Shown: in pieces, positions 7,226 to 16,819 of the stretch
Layout of the letters: the number at the start of each line of letters is the position of its first letter
Position numbering within the stretch: the first letter of the stretch is position 1
DNA from: Betaproteobacteria bacterium
GTDB lineage: Bacteria; Pseudomonadota; Gammaproteobacteria; Burkholderiales; Casimicrobiaceae
Reading direction: 5' to 3'
Length of the DNA stretch: 64,000 bases
Assembly: GCA_016717855.1 (NCBI GenBank)
Contig: JADKEV010000023.1
Location: 1 to 64,000 of the forward strand
Notes under the pieces: model-generated
What the model saw: only the letters and a program-made list of their open reading frames with translations
Database searches by the model: none
Told to the model about the DNA's origin: nothing
Translations under genes and position numbers: made by a program

Positions 7226-7577
7226 ATTCACGTCTCCGATCCATCGCTTCCGGGACATGCCGCCGCATCCCGACCATCCGCTGGCCGCGGCCGACGCGGA
7301 CCTGGTGATGCACGTCGAGCTGCCACTCCTGGGCGGGCACCTGCTGATGGGGACCGACGCGCCCGAGTCGATGGGATTCAAGGTGGCGCCCGGCAACAAC
7401 GTCTACATCAACCTCGAGCCGGACAGCCGCGCCGAGACCGACCGCCTGTTCGCCGCGCTGGCGGACGGCGGCAAGGTCGAGATGCCGCTGCAGGACATGT
7501 TCTGGGGCGCGTACTTCGGCAGCCTGGCCGATCGCTTCGGCGTGCAGTGGATGTTCAACTGCGCCAGCAAGGACTAG
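7143..7577 (+). CDS. PhnB-like VOC family protein
   Basis: A 144-residue protein of the PhnB/DUF1338-like branch of the vicinal oxygen chelate fold. It has two beta-alpha-beta-beta-beta halves, STYLNFPRSTEAAFLFYKSVFGTEF and VYINLEPDSRAETDRLFAALADGG, and ends QDMFWGAYFGSLADRFGVQWMFNC, a strong family signature. These proteins are often called glyoxalase-like or 3-demethylubiquinone methyltransferase-like, with no proven activity. AAGGGAGGCACGGC precedes the ATG. Its overlap with the preceding frame supports a frameshift in that gene. Confidence 0.85.
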   Translation: MARVSTYLNFPRSTEAAFLFYKSVFGTEFTSPIHRFRDMPPHPDHPLAAADADLVMHVELPLLGGHLLMGTDAPESMGFKVAPGNNVYINLEPDSRAETDRLFAALADGGKVEMPLQDMFWGAYFGSLADRFGVQWMFNCASKD

Positions 7578-7589
7578 GCCGTCAGCCGG

Positions 7590-8435
7590 ATGGCGGGGAG
7601 CCCGCTTGCGCGCAAGGACACAGCCGCAGCCGCCGGTGAGGCCGCGCCGTTGCTGCGCGTGTCCGGCATTTCGGTGCGCTTCGGCGGCATCGTCGCGCTC
7701 GACAATCTGTCGTTCGACATCGCCGCGGGCCAGATCGTCGGCCTGATCGGGCCCAACGGCGCCGGCAAGACGACGCTGTTCAACTGCCTGTCCCGGCTGT
7801 ACCCGTTCACCGGCGGCGACATCACGTTCGCGGGAACCAGCCTGTCCGCGGTGCCCCGCCACCGGATCGCGGGACTCGGCATCGCGCGCACCTTCCAGAA
7901 CCTGGCGCTGTTCCGCAGCCTGTCGGTGTTCGACAACATCCTGCTCGGCCGCCACTGCCGGAGCGGGAGCGGGTTCCTGGCCAACGCGCTACGTCCGCCG
8001 CGCATCGCGCACGAAGAGGAGGATGCCGCACAGCGCGTGGCGGGGCTGGTGCGCTTTCTCGGGCTCGATGCCCTCGCCGCGGCGCCCGTCGCGGCGATGC
8101 CGTTCGGCACGCAGAAGCGCGTCGAGCTCGGCCGCGCGCTGGCCAGCGAGCCGCGGCTGCTGTTGCTCGACGAGCCGGCCAGCGGGCTCAACCATGAAGA
8201 GGTCGATGCGCTCGCCACGCTGATCACGGAGATCCGCGACCGTCTGCACGTCACGATACTGCTGGTCGAGCACCACATGAGCCTGGTCATGCGGGTGTCG
8301 GACAAGGTCGTCGCGCTGGACTTCGGGCGCAAGATCGCCGACGGCCCGCCGGCCGCGGTGCGGCAGGATCCGGAGGTCGTCCGCGCGTATCTCGGCACCG
8401 GGCCGGCCACGGCCGCCGCCGGAGCCGGGCGATGA
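7590..8435 (+). CDS. livG: branched-chain amino acid type ABC transporter ATP-binding protein LivG
   Basis: A 281-residue ATPase of a hydrophobic-amino-acid uptake (HAAT) importer. Walker A is GPNGAGKTT at residues about 52-60 and Walker B is LLLLDEPASGLN. The signature region is degenerate (MPFGTQKRVELGRAL), as is usual in LivG. The switch histidine is in LLVEHHMSLVM. The first of five clustered genes (livG, livF, livH, livM and the binding protein). Its stop overlaps the livF start (ATGA at 8432). Family members move branched-chain amino acids, amides, urea or aromatic acids; the substrate here is undetermined. Confidence 0.92.
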   Translation: MAGSPLARKDTAAAAGEAAPLLRVSGISVRFGGIVALDNLSFDIAAGQIVGLIGPNGAGKTTLFNCLSRLYPFTGGDITFAGTSLSAVPRHRIAGLGIARTFQNLALFRSLSVFDNILLGRHCRSGSGFLANALRPPRIAHEEEDAAQRVAGLVRFLGLDALAAAPVAAMPFGTQKRVELGRALASEPRLLLLDEPASGLNHEEVDALATLITEIRDRLHVTILLVEHHMSLVMRVSDKVVALDFGRKIADGPPAAVRQDPEVVRAYLGTGPATAAAGAGR

Positions 8436-9145
8436 GCGCCCTGCTCGAAGCCGGGCAGCTGGAGGCCTGGTACGGTGCGACGCAGGTCCTGCACGGCGTC
8501 TCGTTCAGCATGGCGCCGGGATCGATCGCCACGCTGCTGGGCGCCAACGGCGCCGGCAAGACGACCACGCTGCGCGCGCTGTGCGGAATGGTCCGCACCC
8601 GCGGCGCCGTCCGGCTGGATGGGCAATCGATCGCGGCCATGGCTACCGAAGACATCGTCCGGCTGGGTGTCGCCCACGTGCCGGACGGCCGCGGCACGTT
8701 CCTCGACCTGACGACGGAAGAGAACCTGCGGCTGGGCGGCTACGCGCGCGGCAACCGGCGCGAGCTCGCCGGCGACATCGAGCGCATGTACGGCTATTTT
8801 CCGCGGCTGAAAGAGCGGCGCGCCCAGCAGGCGGGGACGCTCTCCGGCGGCGAGCAGCAGATGCTGGCCATCGCGCGCGCGCTGATGCTGCGACCGCGCC
8901 TGCTGCTGCTGGACGAGCCCTCGTTCGGCCTGGCGCCGCTGCTGGTCGCGGCGATCTTCGACATCCTGCGCACGATCAACGCCCGCGAAAAGGTGGGCAT
9001 CCTGCTGGTCGAGCAGAACGCCGCGCTGGCGCTGGAACTGGCCGACCAGGTGTTCCTGCTCGAAACCGGGCGCATCGTCATCGCCGGCGCCGCCGCGACG
9101 ATGCGCGACAACGACGCGGTCCGCCGCTCGTACCTGGGTTACTAG
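8432..9145 (+). CDS. livF: branched-chain amino acid type ABC transporter ATP-binding protein LivF
   Basis: A 237-residue ATPase pairing with LivG. Walker A GANGAGKTTTLRAL is at residues about 34-47, the ABC signature is LSGGEQQMLAIARAL, and Walker B is LLLLDEPSFGLAP followed by LLVEQNAALAL. The length and ending (RDNDAVRRSYLGY) are typical for LivF. It is translationally coupled to livG by a 4-bp overlap, and livH starts 7 bp after its stop. Confidence 0.93.
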   Translation: MSALLEAGQLEAWYGATQVLHGVSFSMAPGSIATLLGANGAGKTTTLRALCGMVRTRGAVRLDGQSIAAMATEDIVRLGVAHVPDGRGTFLDLTTEENLRLGGYARGNRRELAGDIERMYGYFPRLKERRAQQAGTLSGGEQQMLAIARALMLRPRLLLLDEPSFGLAPLLVAAIFDILRTINAREKVGILLVEQNAALALELADQVFLLETGRIVIAGAAATMRDNDAVRRSYLGY

Positions 9146-9152
9146 AGGACGC

Positions 9153-10025
9153 ATGGACGCCTTCATCGCCCAGGTCCTCTCCGGCCTCGTCACCGGCGGC
9201 ATCTATGCCAGCGTCGCGCTGGCGCTGGTGATGATCTACCAGGCCACGCACCTGGTGAACTTCGCGCAGGGCGAGCTCGCGATGTTCTGCACCTACCTCG
9301 CGTGGACGATGCTCGACGCCGGGTTTCCGTATTGGGCGGCGTTCGCGGCGACGATCGCGCTGGCCTTCGTCTGCGGCGTCGTCATCGAGCGCGTCGTCAT
9401 TCGCCCGATCGGGGAATCGTCGGTGCTCGCGGTCGTGGTCGTGTTCATCGGCCTGCTGGTGATCTTCAACAGCCTGGCGGGCTGGATCTTCACCTACACC
9501 GTCAAGCCCTTCCCCAGCCCGTTCCCGGCCGAGCCGCTGTTCGGCAACCATTACGTGTCCTCGCACGGCATCGGCGCGATCGGCGTCACGCTGGTGGTGC
9601 TGGCGCTGCTGTACGCGTTCTTCCGCTTCACCTCGCTGGGACTGGCGATGCGGGCAGCGGCGCAGAATCCCGTGTCGGCGCGGCTGGTGGGCATCCGCGT
9701 GGGCTGGACCCGCGCGCTGGGCTGGGGTTTGGCGGCCGCCGTCGGGTCGATCGCCGGGATGATGGTCGCGCCGACCGTGTATCTCGACCCGAACATGATG
9801 GCGGGCATCCTGCTCTACGCATTCGCCGCGGCGCTGGTGGGCGGCATCGACAATCCGTGGGGTGCGGTTGCCGGCGGCTTCCTGGTCGGCGTGCTGGAAA
9901 ACCTGCTGGGCGCCTACGTGATCGGCACCGAGCTGAAGCTGACCGTGGCGCTGGTGCTGATCGTCGGCGTGCTGGTGATCCGGCCCTCGGGACTGTTCGG
10001 CCGCGTCACGGTGAAGCGGGTCTGA
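9153..10025 (+). CDS. livH: branched-chain amino acid type ABC transporter permease LivH
   Basis: A 290-residue inner-membrane permease with about eight hydrophobic segments. The beginning FIAQVLSGLVTGGIYASVALALVMIYQATHLVNFAQGELAM is the LivH hallmark, and GLAMRAAAQNPVSARLVGI is the cytoplasmic coupling loop that contacts the ATPase. AGAGGACGC precedes the ATG. It forms the translocation pore with LivM, whose gene starts 4 bp downstream. Confidence 0.93.
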   Translation: MDAFIAQVLSGLVTGGIYASVALALVMIYQATHLVNFAQGELAMFCTYLAWTMLDAGFPYWAAFAATIALAFVCGVVIERVVIRPIGESSVLAVVVVFIGLLVIFNSLAGWIFTYTVKPFPSPFPAEPLFGNHYVSSHGIGAIGVTLVVLALLYAFFRFTSLGLAMRAAAQNPVSARLVGIRVGWTRALGWGLAAAVGSIAGMMVAPTVYLDPNMMAGILLYAFAAALVGGIDNPWGAVAGGFLVGVLENLLGAYVIGTELKLTVALVLIVGVLVIRPSGLFGRVTVKRV

Positions 10026-10029
10026 GGCG

Positions 10030-11022
10030 ATGGCCGCGCTCCCGACAGATTCCGCGACCGCGCGCCGCAACCAGTGGCTGGGACTGGCGCTGGTGGTGCT
10101 GCTGGCGGCGGTGCTGCCGTTCTTCCTGTCCAACTACCGCGTGTTCCAGCTCACGCTGGTGCTCGCGTACGCGATCGTCCTGCTCGGGCTCAACATGCTG
10201 ACCGGCTACAACGGCCAGATCTCGCTGGGGCACGGCGCGTTCTACGCGATCGGCGCCTACACCGCGGCCATCCTGATGGACAAGTTCGGCGTTCCGTATT
10301 GGCTGACGCTGCCGGCCGCCGCGGCCGTGTGCCTGGTCGCCGGCTTCCTGTTCGGTCTGCCCGCGCTGCGCCTCGAAGGACTGTACCTGGCGCTGGCGAC
10401 GTTCGCGCTGGGCGTGGCGCTCCCGCAACTGCTCAAGTACAAGCACTTCGAGCATTGGACCGGCGGCGTCCAGGGCATCGTGATCATCAAGCCGGACGCG
10501 CCGTTCGGGCTGCCGGTCAACGCCGATCAGTGGCTTTACCTGTTCACGCTGGGCGTCGCCGCGCTGATGTTCATTCTCGGCGTCAACCTGCTGCGCGGGC
10601 GCATCGGCCGCGCGCTGGTCGCGATCCGCGACCAGCCGATCGCCGCCGAGGCGATGGGCGTCGACATCTCGCTGTACAAAGCGTTGACCTTTGGCGTGAG
10701 CGCGATGTACACCGGCGTCGGCGGGGCGCTGGGCGCGATCGCGGTCCAGTTCGTCGCGCCCGACAGCTTCACCATCTTCCTGTCCATCGCCTTCCTGGTC
10801 GGGATCGTCGTCGGCGGGCTGGCGTCGGTGTCCGGCGCGATCTACGGCGCGCTGTTCATCCAGTTCGTGCCCAACATCGCCGACCAGATTTCCAAGGCGG
10901 CCCCGTGGGCGATCTACGGCGTGTTCCTGATCGCCTGCATGTTCCTGATGCCGGGAGGCATCGCCCAGGTCGTCGGCGGTGCATGGCAGCGGCTGCGCCG
11001 GAAGCCCGGAAAGAGCGTATAA
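10030..11022 (+). CDS. livM: branched-chain amino acid type ABC transporter permease LivM
   Basis: A 330-residue permease with about ten hydrophobic segments. Family blocks include LNMLTGYNGQISLGHGAFYAIGAYTAA near residue 55, GLYLALATFALGVALPQL, and the coupling loop GRALVAIRDQPIAAEAMGVDI. It is 330 residues, typical for LivM without a fused ATPase. It partners LivH, and the binding-protein gene follows after 30 bp. Confidence 0.93.
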   Translation: MAALPTDSATARRNQWLGLALVVLLAAVLPFFLSNYRVFQLTLVLAYAIVLLGLNMLTGYNGQISLGHGAFYAIGAYTAAILMDKFGVPYWLTLPAAAAVCLVAGFLFGLPALRLEGLYLALATFALGVALPQLLKYKHFEHWTGGVQGIVIIKPDAPFGLPVNADQWLYLFTLGVAALMFILGVNLLRGRIGRALVAIRDQPIAAEAMGVDISLYKALTFGVSAMYTGVGGALGAIAVQFVAPDSFTIFLSIAFLVGIVVGGLASVSGAIYGALFIQFVPNIADQISKAAPWAIYGVFLIACMFLMPGGIAQVVGGAWQRLRRKPGKSV

Positions 11023-11052
11023 GTTGCGACTGCACGAAACCAGGAGGCCAGG

Positions 11053-12258
11053 ATGAAAACCGGATCGCTGCTGCAAGCCACCGTATTGATCGGCGCCATC
11101 GCGCTCGCCACCGCCAGCTTCGCGCAGAAGAAATACGATCCCGGCGCCACCGACACCGAGATCAAGATCGGCTCGATCATGCCCTACAGCGGACCGGCGT
11201 CCGCGTACGGCCAGATCGGCAAGTTGCACATGGCGTACTTCCAGAAGATCAACGACGAGGGCGGCATCAACGGCCGCAAGATCAAGCTGCTCAGCGTGGA
11301 TGACGGCTACAGCCCGCCCAAGGCGGTCGAGATGGCGCGGCGGCTGGTCGAACAGGACGAGGTGCTGTTCATCTTCCAGTCGCTGGGCACGCCGTCGAAC
11401 TCGGCGATCCACAAGTACATGAACGCGAAGAAGGTGCCGCACCTGTTCGTCGCGACCGGGGCCACCAAGTGGGGCGACCCCAAGGACTTCCCGTGGACCA
11501 TGGGCTGGCAGCCGAACTACCAGACCGAGGGCAGGATCTACGCCAAGGACATCCTGGCCACGCGCCCGAACGCGAAGATCGCCGTGCTCTACCAGAACGA
11601 CGACTACGGCAAGGATCTGCTCAAGGGCCTGAAGGACGGCCTGGGCGACAAGGCGGGCAGGCTGATCGTCGCCGAAGCCACGTATGAGGTCAGCGACCCG
11701 ACCGTCGACTCGCAGATCGTCAGCCTGAAAGGGTCCGGGGCAGACGTGCTGATCAACATCGCCACGCCCAAGTTCGCCGCGCTGGCGATCCGCAAGGTCC
11801 ACGACATCGGCTGGAAGCCGGTGCATTACCTGAACAACGTGTCGGCCTCGGTCGGCTCCGTGCTCGTTCCCGCCGGCCTCGACAAGTCGGTGGGCCTGAT
11901 CACGGTCGCCTACCAGAAGGACGCGCTCGACACGCAGTGGGCGAACGACCCCGGGATGAAGGAGTTCGTGGCCTTCATGGCGAAGTACCTGCCCGACGGG
12001 AAGCTCTCCGACGCCCTCAACGCGTACGGCTACAGCGTCGCGCAGACGCTGGTGCAGGTCTTCAAGCAATGCGGCAACGATCTGACGCGCGCCAACATCA
12101 TGCGCCAGGCCGCCAGTCTCAAGGACTTCCAGCTCCCGCTCCTGCTGCCCGGCATCAAGATCAACACCAGCCCCACCGACTTCTATCCGATCGAGTCGCT
12201 GCAACTCCAGCGCTTCGACGGCAAGCAGTGGGTGCTGTTCGGGAAGGTGATCGAATAA
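11053..12258 (+). CDS. ABC transporter periplasmic substrate-binding protein (LivK-type)
   Basis: A 401-residue Peripla_BP_6 protein with a signal peptide (MKTGSLLQATVLIGAIALATASFA). The mature start KKYDPGATDTEIKIGSIMPYSGPASAYGQIG matches HAAT receptors of the group that begins YDPGASDTEIKIG. It has two Rossmann-like lobes (INDEGGINGRKIKLL; AVLYQNDDYGKDLLKGL) and a C-terminal extension with QCGNDLTRANIMRQA. Such proteins are often assigned aromatic or branched-chain substrates, but the ligand is not provable here. A strong ribosome binding site (CAGGAGGCCAGG) precedes the ATG. It completes the livGFHM importer. Confidence 0.9.
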   Translation: MKTGSLLQATVLIGAIALATASFAQKKYDPGATDTEIKIGSIMPYSGPASAYGQIGKLHMAYFQKINDEGGINGRKIKLLSVDDGYSPPKAVEMARRLVEQDEVLFIFQSLGTPSNSAIHKYMNAKKVPHLFVATGATKWGDPKDFPWTMGWQPNYQTEGRIYAKDILATRPNAKIAVLYQNDDYGKDLLKGLKDGLGDKAGRLIVAEATYEVSDPTVDSQIVSLKGSGADVLINIATPKFAALAIRKVHDIGWKPVHYLNNVSASVGSVLVPAGLDKSVGLITVAYQKDALDTQWANDPGMKEFVAFMAKYLPDGKLSDALNAYGYSVAQTLVQVFKQCGNDLTRANIMRQAASLKDFQLPLLLPGIKINTSPTDFYPIESLQLQRFDGKQWVLFGKVIE

Positions 12259-12271
12259 GGGGACCAGCTTC

Positions 12272-13339
12272 ATGCTCACGCTTTCAGGCGTCACGCACGT
12301 CTACGCCAACGGCACCAGGGCGCTCGACGACGCGACGCTCGCCATCGACAAGGGCATGTTCGGGCTGCTCGGCCCGAACGGCGCCGGCAAGTCCACGCTG
12401 ATGCGCTGCATCGCCACGCTGCAGACGCCCTCGGCGGGCAGCATCGTGTTCGACGGCATCGACGTCGTGAAGGAACCCGAGCGGCTGCGCGCCACGCTGG
12501 GCTACCTGCCGCAGGACTTCGGCGTCTACCCGCGCGTCTCGGCGTACGACCTGCTGGATCACCTTGCCGTCCTCAAGGGCATCGGCGCCAAGGGCGCGCG
12601 CAAGGACACCGTCGAGACGCTGCTCAACCAGGTGAACCTGTGGAGCGTGCGCAAGAAGGCGGTCGCGGGCTTTTCGGGCGGCATGCGCCAGCGCTTCGGC
12701 ATCGCGCAGGCGCTGATCGGCAGCCCGCAGCTGATCATCGTCGACGAGCCGACGGCGGGGCTGGACCCGGAGGAGCGCAACCGCTTCAACAACCTGCTCT
12801 CCGAAATCGGCGAGAACGTCGTGGTGATCCTGTCCACGCACATCGTCGACGACGTGGCCGACCTGTGCTCGCGGATGGCGATCATCAACGCCGGGCGCAT
12901 CATCGAGGTCGGCGCCCCCGCCGAACTGATGGAGCGGCTGCAGGGTCGCGTCTGGAGCCGCGCCGTGGACAAGCATGACCTGGCCGGCTACCAGTCGCGG
13001 CTGGACGTGATCTCCACGCGCCTGCGCGGTGGCCAGACCGTGATCCACGTCGTCGCCGACGCGCCGCCGGAGGCAGGGTTCGTGCCGGTCGAGGGCGGCC
13101 TCGAGGATTTCTACTTCGCCACGTTGACCGCGGCGCGCCGGGACGCCGCGGCGCCCGTGGCGGGCACTGAGCGCCCCCCATGCTGCGCCAGGTCGCCGCG
13201 TTCGAACTGCGCTACCAGCTGCGCTCGCCGCTGCTGTTCGTCGGCTTCGCGCTGTTCTTCCTGTTCAGTTTCGGCTCGGCCACGATCGAACAGATCCAGA
13301 TCGGCGGCCGCGGCAACATCAACATCAATTCGCCGATGA
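12272..13339 (+). CDS. ABC-2 type transporter ATP-binding protein
   Basis: An ATPase of the DrrA/CcmA-type exporter class. Walker A GPNGAGKSTLMRCIATL is at residues about 35-51, the Q-loop region is LGYLPQDFGVYP, the signature is FSGGMRQRFGIAQALIG, and Walker B is LIIVDEPTAGLDPEERNR. Good similarity ends around FATLTAARR (residue about 290). The rest (ERPPCCARSPRS...) is the out-of-frame reading of the next gene. A one-base indel near 13150 would place the stop at TGA 13168-13170, 10 bp before the permease start, which I think is the true end. It forms an operon with the permease/peptidase fusion. Confidence 0.88.
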   Translation: MLTLSGVTHVYANGTRALDDATLAIDKGMFGLLGPNGAGKSTLMRCIATLQTPSAGSIVFDGIDVVKEPERLRATLGYLPQDFGVYPRVSAYDLLDHLAVLKGIGAKGARKDTVETLLNQVNLWSVRKKAVAGFSGGMRQRFGIAQALIGSPQLIIVDEPTAGLDPEERNRFNNLLSEIGENVVVILSTHIVDDVADLCSRMAIINAGRIIEVGAPAELMERLQGRVWSRAVDKHDLAGYQSRLDVISTRLRGGQTVIHVVADAPPEAGFVPVEGGLEDFYFATLTAARRDAAAPVAGTERPPCCARSPRSNCATSCARRCCSSASRCSSCSVSARPRSNRSRSAAAATSTSIRR

Positions 13340-16300
13340 CGCTGCTGCAAACCACGGCGATTCTCAACGTGTTCGCCATCTTCGTCATCACCGCGTTCGT
13401 CGCCAACGTGGTGATCCGCGACGACGAGACGGGCTTCGCGCCCATCCTGCGCGCGACCCGCATCAGCAAGTTCGACTACCTGGTGGGCCGGTTCGCGGGC
13501 GCGATCGCGGTGGCCTTCATCATCCTCGCCAGCGTGCCGCTGGGCATTCTCGTCGGCTCCTGGATGCCCTGGGTCGACAGCGAGAAGGTCGGGCCGTTCG
13601 TCGCCGGGCACTATCTGTACGCGCTGTTCGTCTACAGCCTGCCCACGCTGCTGGTCATCGGCGCGGGCTTTTTCGCGCTGGCTACCGCGACCCGCTCGAT
13701 GATGTGGACGTACGTGGGCGCGGTCGGATTCCTCGTCCTCTTCCTGACCTCGCGGCTGCTGCTGCGCGACCCGGCCTACGACACGCTCTCGGCGCTGGTC
13801 GATCCGTTCGGCATCGGCGCCATGCGGCAGGCAACCAAGTACTGGACCGCGGCGGAGCGGAATTCGCAGATCCCGGCGATCGCGGGGTTGATCCTCTACA
13901 ACCGGCTGCTCTGGCTGGGCGTCGCGGCGGGCCTGTTCGCGCTCGCGTACGCGATCTTCCGCTTCGAGGCCAAGGGCAGCAGCGTCTCTTCCGCGCGCGG
14001 GACCAGGCCCGCCCGCGCCGACCCGGCGCCGGCCATGCGCGCGCTCGCCGCGCCGGATGCCGGCCGCGCCACGCGCTGGCGCCAACTGCTCGCGCTGGCC
14101 CGCTTCGACATGCGCTTCGTGTTCAAGAGCCCGGCGTTCTTCGTCCTGCTGACCATCGGCATGTTCAACGCGTTCGGCGCCATCAACGGCGTCGTGCAAT
14201 TCCGGGACACCGTGTACTTCCCGGTCACGCGCGCGATGGTGGGGGCGCTCGAGAACGCATTCAACATCATCCCCATCATCATCGCCATCTACTACGCCGG
14301 GGAACTCGTGTGGAACGACCGCGAGCGGCGGATGCACGAAATCGTCGACGCGACCGCGGCGCCGGACTGGGCCTTCCTGACCCCCAAGGTGCTGGCGATC
14401 GCGCTGGTGCTGCTGGCCAGCTATCTGGCGGCCGTGGCCACCGCCGTGATCTTCCAGATGCTGCACGGCTACTTCCGGATCGAGCCCGCCGCCTATCTGC
14501 TCTGGTTCGTGCTTCCCGGCATCGTCTCGGCACTGCTGCTGGCGGCCCTGTCGGTGTTCGTCCAGTCGCTGGTGCCGCACAAGTTCATGGGCTGGGCGGT
14601 GATGCTGGTCTACGTCGTGGCCACGGTGACACTCAACAACATCGGCTTCGAGCACAACCTCTACAACTATGCCGGCGAGCCTGGCGTGCCGCTGTCGGAC
14701 ATGAACGGGATGGGGCGGTTCTGGATCGCCCGGGCGTGGTTCCAGGCGTACTGGCTGGCGTTCGCGCTGATGCTGATGGTCGCCGCGCACCTGCTGTGGC
14801 GGCGCGGCGTCGAGACGCGCCTGGGCCCGCGCTTCGCCCGGATGCGCTTGCGGCTGCGTGGCGCGCCCGGGGTCGTGATGGGTGCCGCAGCGGTGGCATG
14901 GGTCGGCATCGGCGCCTTCAACTACTACAACACCAACGTCCTCAACCGCTACCTGCCGCAGCCCGCCGAGGAAAAGCTCACCGCCGACTACGAAAAAGCC
15001 TTGCTGGCCCTCGAGAACGTCGTGCAGCCGCGCATCGTCGACATCAAGCTGGCCGTGGACATCGAGCCCGCGAACGTGCGCGCCACCACCGTCGGCAGCT
15101 ACGTCATCGAAAACCGGACCGCCGGCCCGCTGCCGGCCGTGCACGTGCGCTGGAACCGGCTGCTGAAGATGCAGTCCCTCGAAGTCGAAGGCGCGACGCT
15201 GCAGAAGGAGTACAAGGAATTCGACTACCGGATCTACGGGTTCGCGGCGCCGATGCAGCCGGGCGAGCGGCGCGTCATCCGCTTCACCACGTTGCTCGAG
15301 GAGCGCGGCTTTCCGAACAGCCGGCCGCTGACGCGCATCGTCGGCAACGGCACGTTCCTGAACAACCAGCTGATCGCGCCGTTCCTGGGCATGGCGCGCG
15401 AGGCGCTGCTGCAGGACCGCGTCAAGCGCCGCAAGTACGACCTGCCGTCCGAGCTGCGCCTGGCCAGGCTCGAGGACCAGACGGCCGCTGCCAACCACTA
15501 TCTACGCCACGACACCGACTGGGTCAATGCGGAACTCAGCGTGACCACCGACGCCGACCAGGTTCCGGTCGCTCCCGGTTACACGGTGAGCGACACGGTC
15601 ACCGGCGGTCGCCGCACTCTGGTCACGCGCACCGACGCGCCCATCCACAATTACTTCTCGATGCAATCGGCGCGCTACGCCATCAGCAAGGACACATGGG
15701 CGGCCCCGGACGGCAAGGCCGTGGAACTTGCCGTCTACTATCACCCGCCGCACGCGCACAACGTCCGGCGCATCCTCGATGCGATGAAGGCCTCGCTCGA
15801 GATGTTCGCCGCCAATTTCTCGCCCTACCAGTTCCGCCACGCCCGGATCCTGGAGTTTCCCGCGTATGCCACGTTTGCCGAAGCGTTTGCGGGGACGGTG
15901 CCGTACTCGGAGGCGATCGGCTTCATCCAGAATCACGACGACACGAAGAACGACGAGAGGCTGGACCTGGTCACCTACGTGACGGCCCACGAGATCGCCC
16001 ATCAGTGGTGGGCGCACCAGATCATCGGCGCCGACAAGCAGGGAATGACCATGCTCTCGGAGACCTTCGCGCAGTACTCGGCGCTGCTGGTGATGGAGAA
16101 GCTCTACGGCCCCGAACAGATCCGCAAGTTCCTCAAGTCCGAGCTCGACCAGTACCTGCGCAGCCGCGGCGGCGAAGTGATCGAGGAACTGCCGCTCGAC
16201 CGCGTGGAAGACCAGCCCTATGTCCATTACCGCAAGGGCTCGCTGGCGATGTACTGGCTGCGGGAAGCGGTCGGCGCCGACGTCGTCAACCGCGCGTTGC

Positions 16301-16779
16301 AGAAGCTGCTCGCCGAATTCGCGTTCAAGCCGGCGCCCTACCCCGCGACCACCGACTTCATCCGGCTGTTGCGCGCCGAGGCGGGTCCGCAACACGATCA
16401 ACTGATCACCGACCTGTTCGAGAAGATCACGCTCTACGACATGAAGGCCACCGCGGCCACCGCGAAAAAGCGGCCCGACGGCAAGTACGACGTCAGCTTC
16501 ACCGTCGAAGGGAGGAAGCTGTACGCCGACGGCAAGGGCAAGGAAACCGAGGCGCCGCTGGCCGAGCCGTTCGACGTGGGCGTGTTCACCGAAGAGCCCG
16601 GCAAGAAGGGCTACAAGCGCGAATCGGTGCTGCTGCTGGACCGGCGCCCGCTGCAGTCCGGCGCGCAGGTCGTCACGCTGACCGTGGACCAGGCGCCGAA
16701 GTTCGTCGGCGTCGACCCGTTCAACAAGCGGATAGACCGCAATTCCGATGACAACCTCACGCGCGTGCAGGTCGAGTGA
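13180..16779 (+). CDS. fused ABC-2 type permease and M1 family aminopeptidase
   Basis: A 1199-residue inner-membrane protein. The N-terminal half has two ABC-2-like permease units (hydrophobic segments within about residues 15-270 and 305-580, the second starting LARFDMRFVFKSPAFFVLLTIGMFNAFG). A further helix near 570 is followed by a large soluble domain. That domain has the gluzincin zinc motif HEIAHQWW at about residue 945, a conserved glutamate in LSETFAQY some 20 residues later, and the M1 region YRKGSLAMYWL. Together with the adjacent ATPase it would form an exporter whose permease carries a protease on the periplasmic side. Similar fusions are known only as uncharacterised 'ABC transporter permease/M1 family aminopeptidase' proteins. 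Substrate unknown. Confidence 0.9.
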   Translation: MLRQVAAFELRYQLRSPLLFVGFALFFLFSFGSATIEQIQIGGRGNININSPMTLLQTTAILNVFAIFVITAFVANVVIRDDETGFAPILRATRISKFDYLVGRFAGAIAVAFIILASVPLGILVGSWMPWVDSEKVGPFVAGHYLYALFVYSLPTLLVIGAGFFALATATRSMMWTYVGAVGFLVLFLTSRLLLRDPAYDTLSALVDPFGIGAMRQATKYWTAAERNSQIPAIAGLILYNRLLWLGVAAGLFALAYAIFRFEAKGSSVSSARGTRPARADPAPAMRALAAPDAGRATRWRQLLALARFDMRFVFKSPAFFVLLTIGMFNAFGAINGVVQFRDTVYFPVTRAMVGALENAFNIIPIIIAIYYAGELVWNDRERRMHEIVDATAAPDWAFLTPKVLAIALVLLASYLAAVATAVIFQMLHGYFRIEPAAYLLWFVLPGIVSALLLAALSVFVQSLVPHKFMGWAVMLVYVVATVTLNNIGFEHNLYNYAGEPGVPLSDMNGMGRFWIARAWFQAYWLAFALMLMVAAHLLWRRGVETRLGPRFARMRLRLRGAPGVVMGAAAVAWVGIGAFNYYNTNVLNRYLPQPAEEKLTADYEKALLALENVVQPRIVDIKLAVDIEPANVRATTVGSYVIENRTAGPLPAVHVRWNRLLKMQSLEVEGATLQKEYKEFDYRIYGFAAPMQPGERRVIRFTTLLEERGFPNSRPLTRIVGNGTFLNNQLIAPFLGMAREALLQDRVKRRKYDLPSELRLARLEDQTAAANHYLRHDTDWVNAELSVTTDADQVPVAPGYTVSDTVTGGRRTLVTRTDAPIHNYFSMQSARYAISKDTWAAPDGKAVELAVYYHPPHAHNVRRILDAMKASLEMFAANFSPYQFRHARILEFPAYATFAEAFAGTVPYSEAIGFIQNHDDTKNDERLDLVTYVTAHEIAHQWWAHQIIGADKQGMTMLSETFAQYSALLVMEKLYGPEQIRKFLKSELDQYLRSRGGEVIEELPLDRVEDQPYVHYRKGSLAMYWLREAVGADVVNRALQKLLAEFAFKPAPYPATTDFIRLLRAEAGPQHDQLITDLFEKITLYDMKATAATAKKRPDGKYDVSFTVEGRKLYADGKGKETEAPLAEPFDVGVFTEEPGKKGYKRESVLLLDRRPLQSGAQVVTLTVDQAPKFVGVDPFNKRIDRNSDDNLTRVQVE

Positions 16780-16819
16780 GACTGCCCCTGCGCGGACGGC
16801 GCCACGCCGATGTCGCGCG

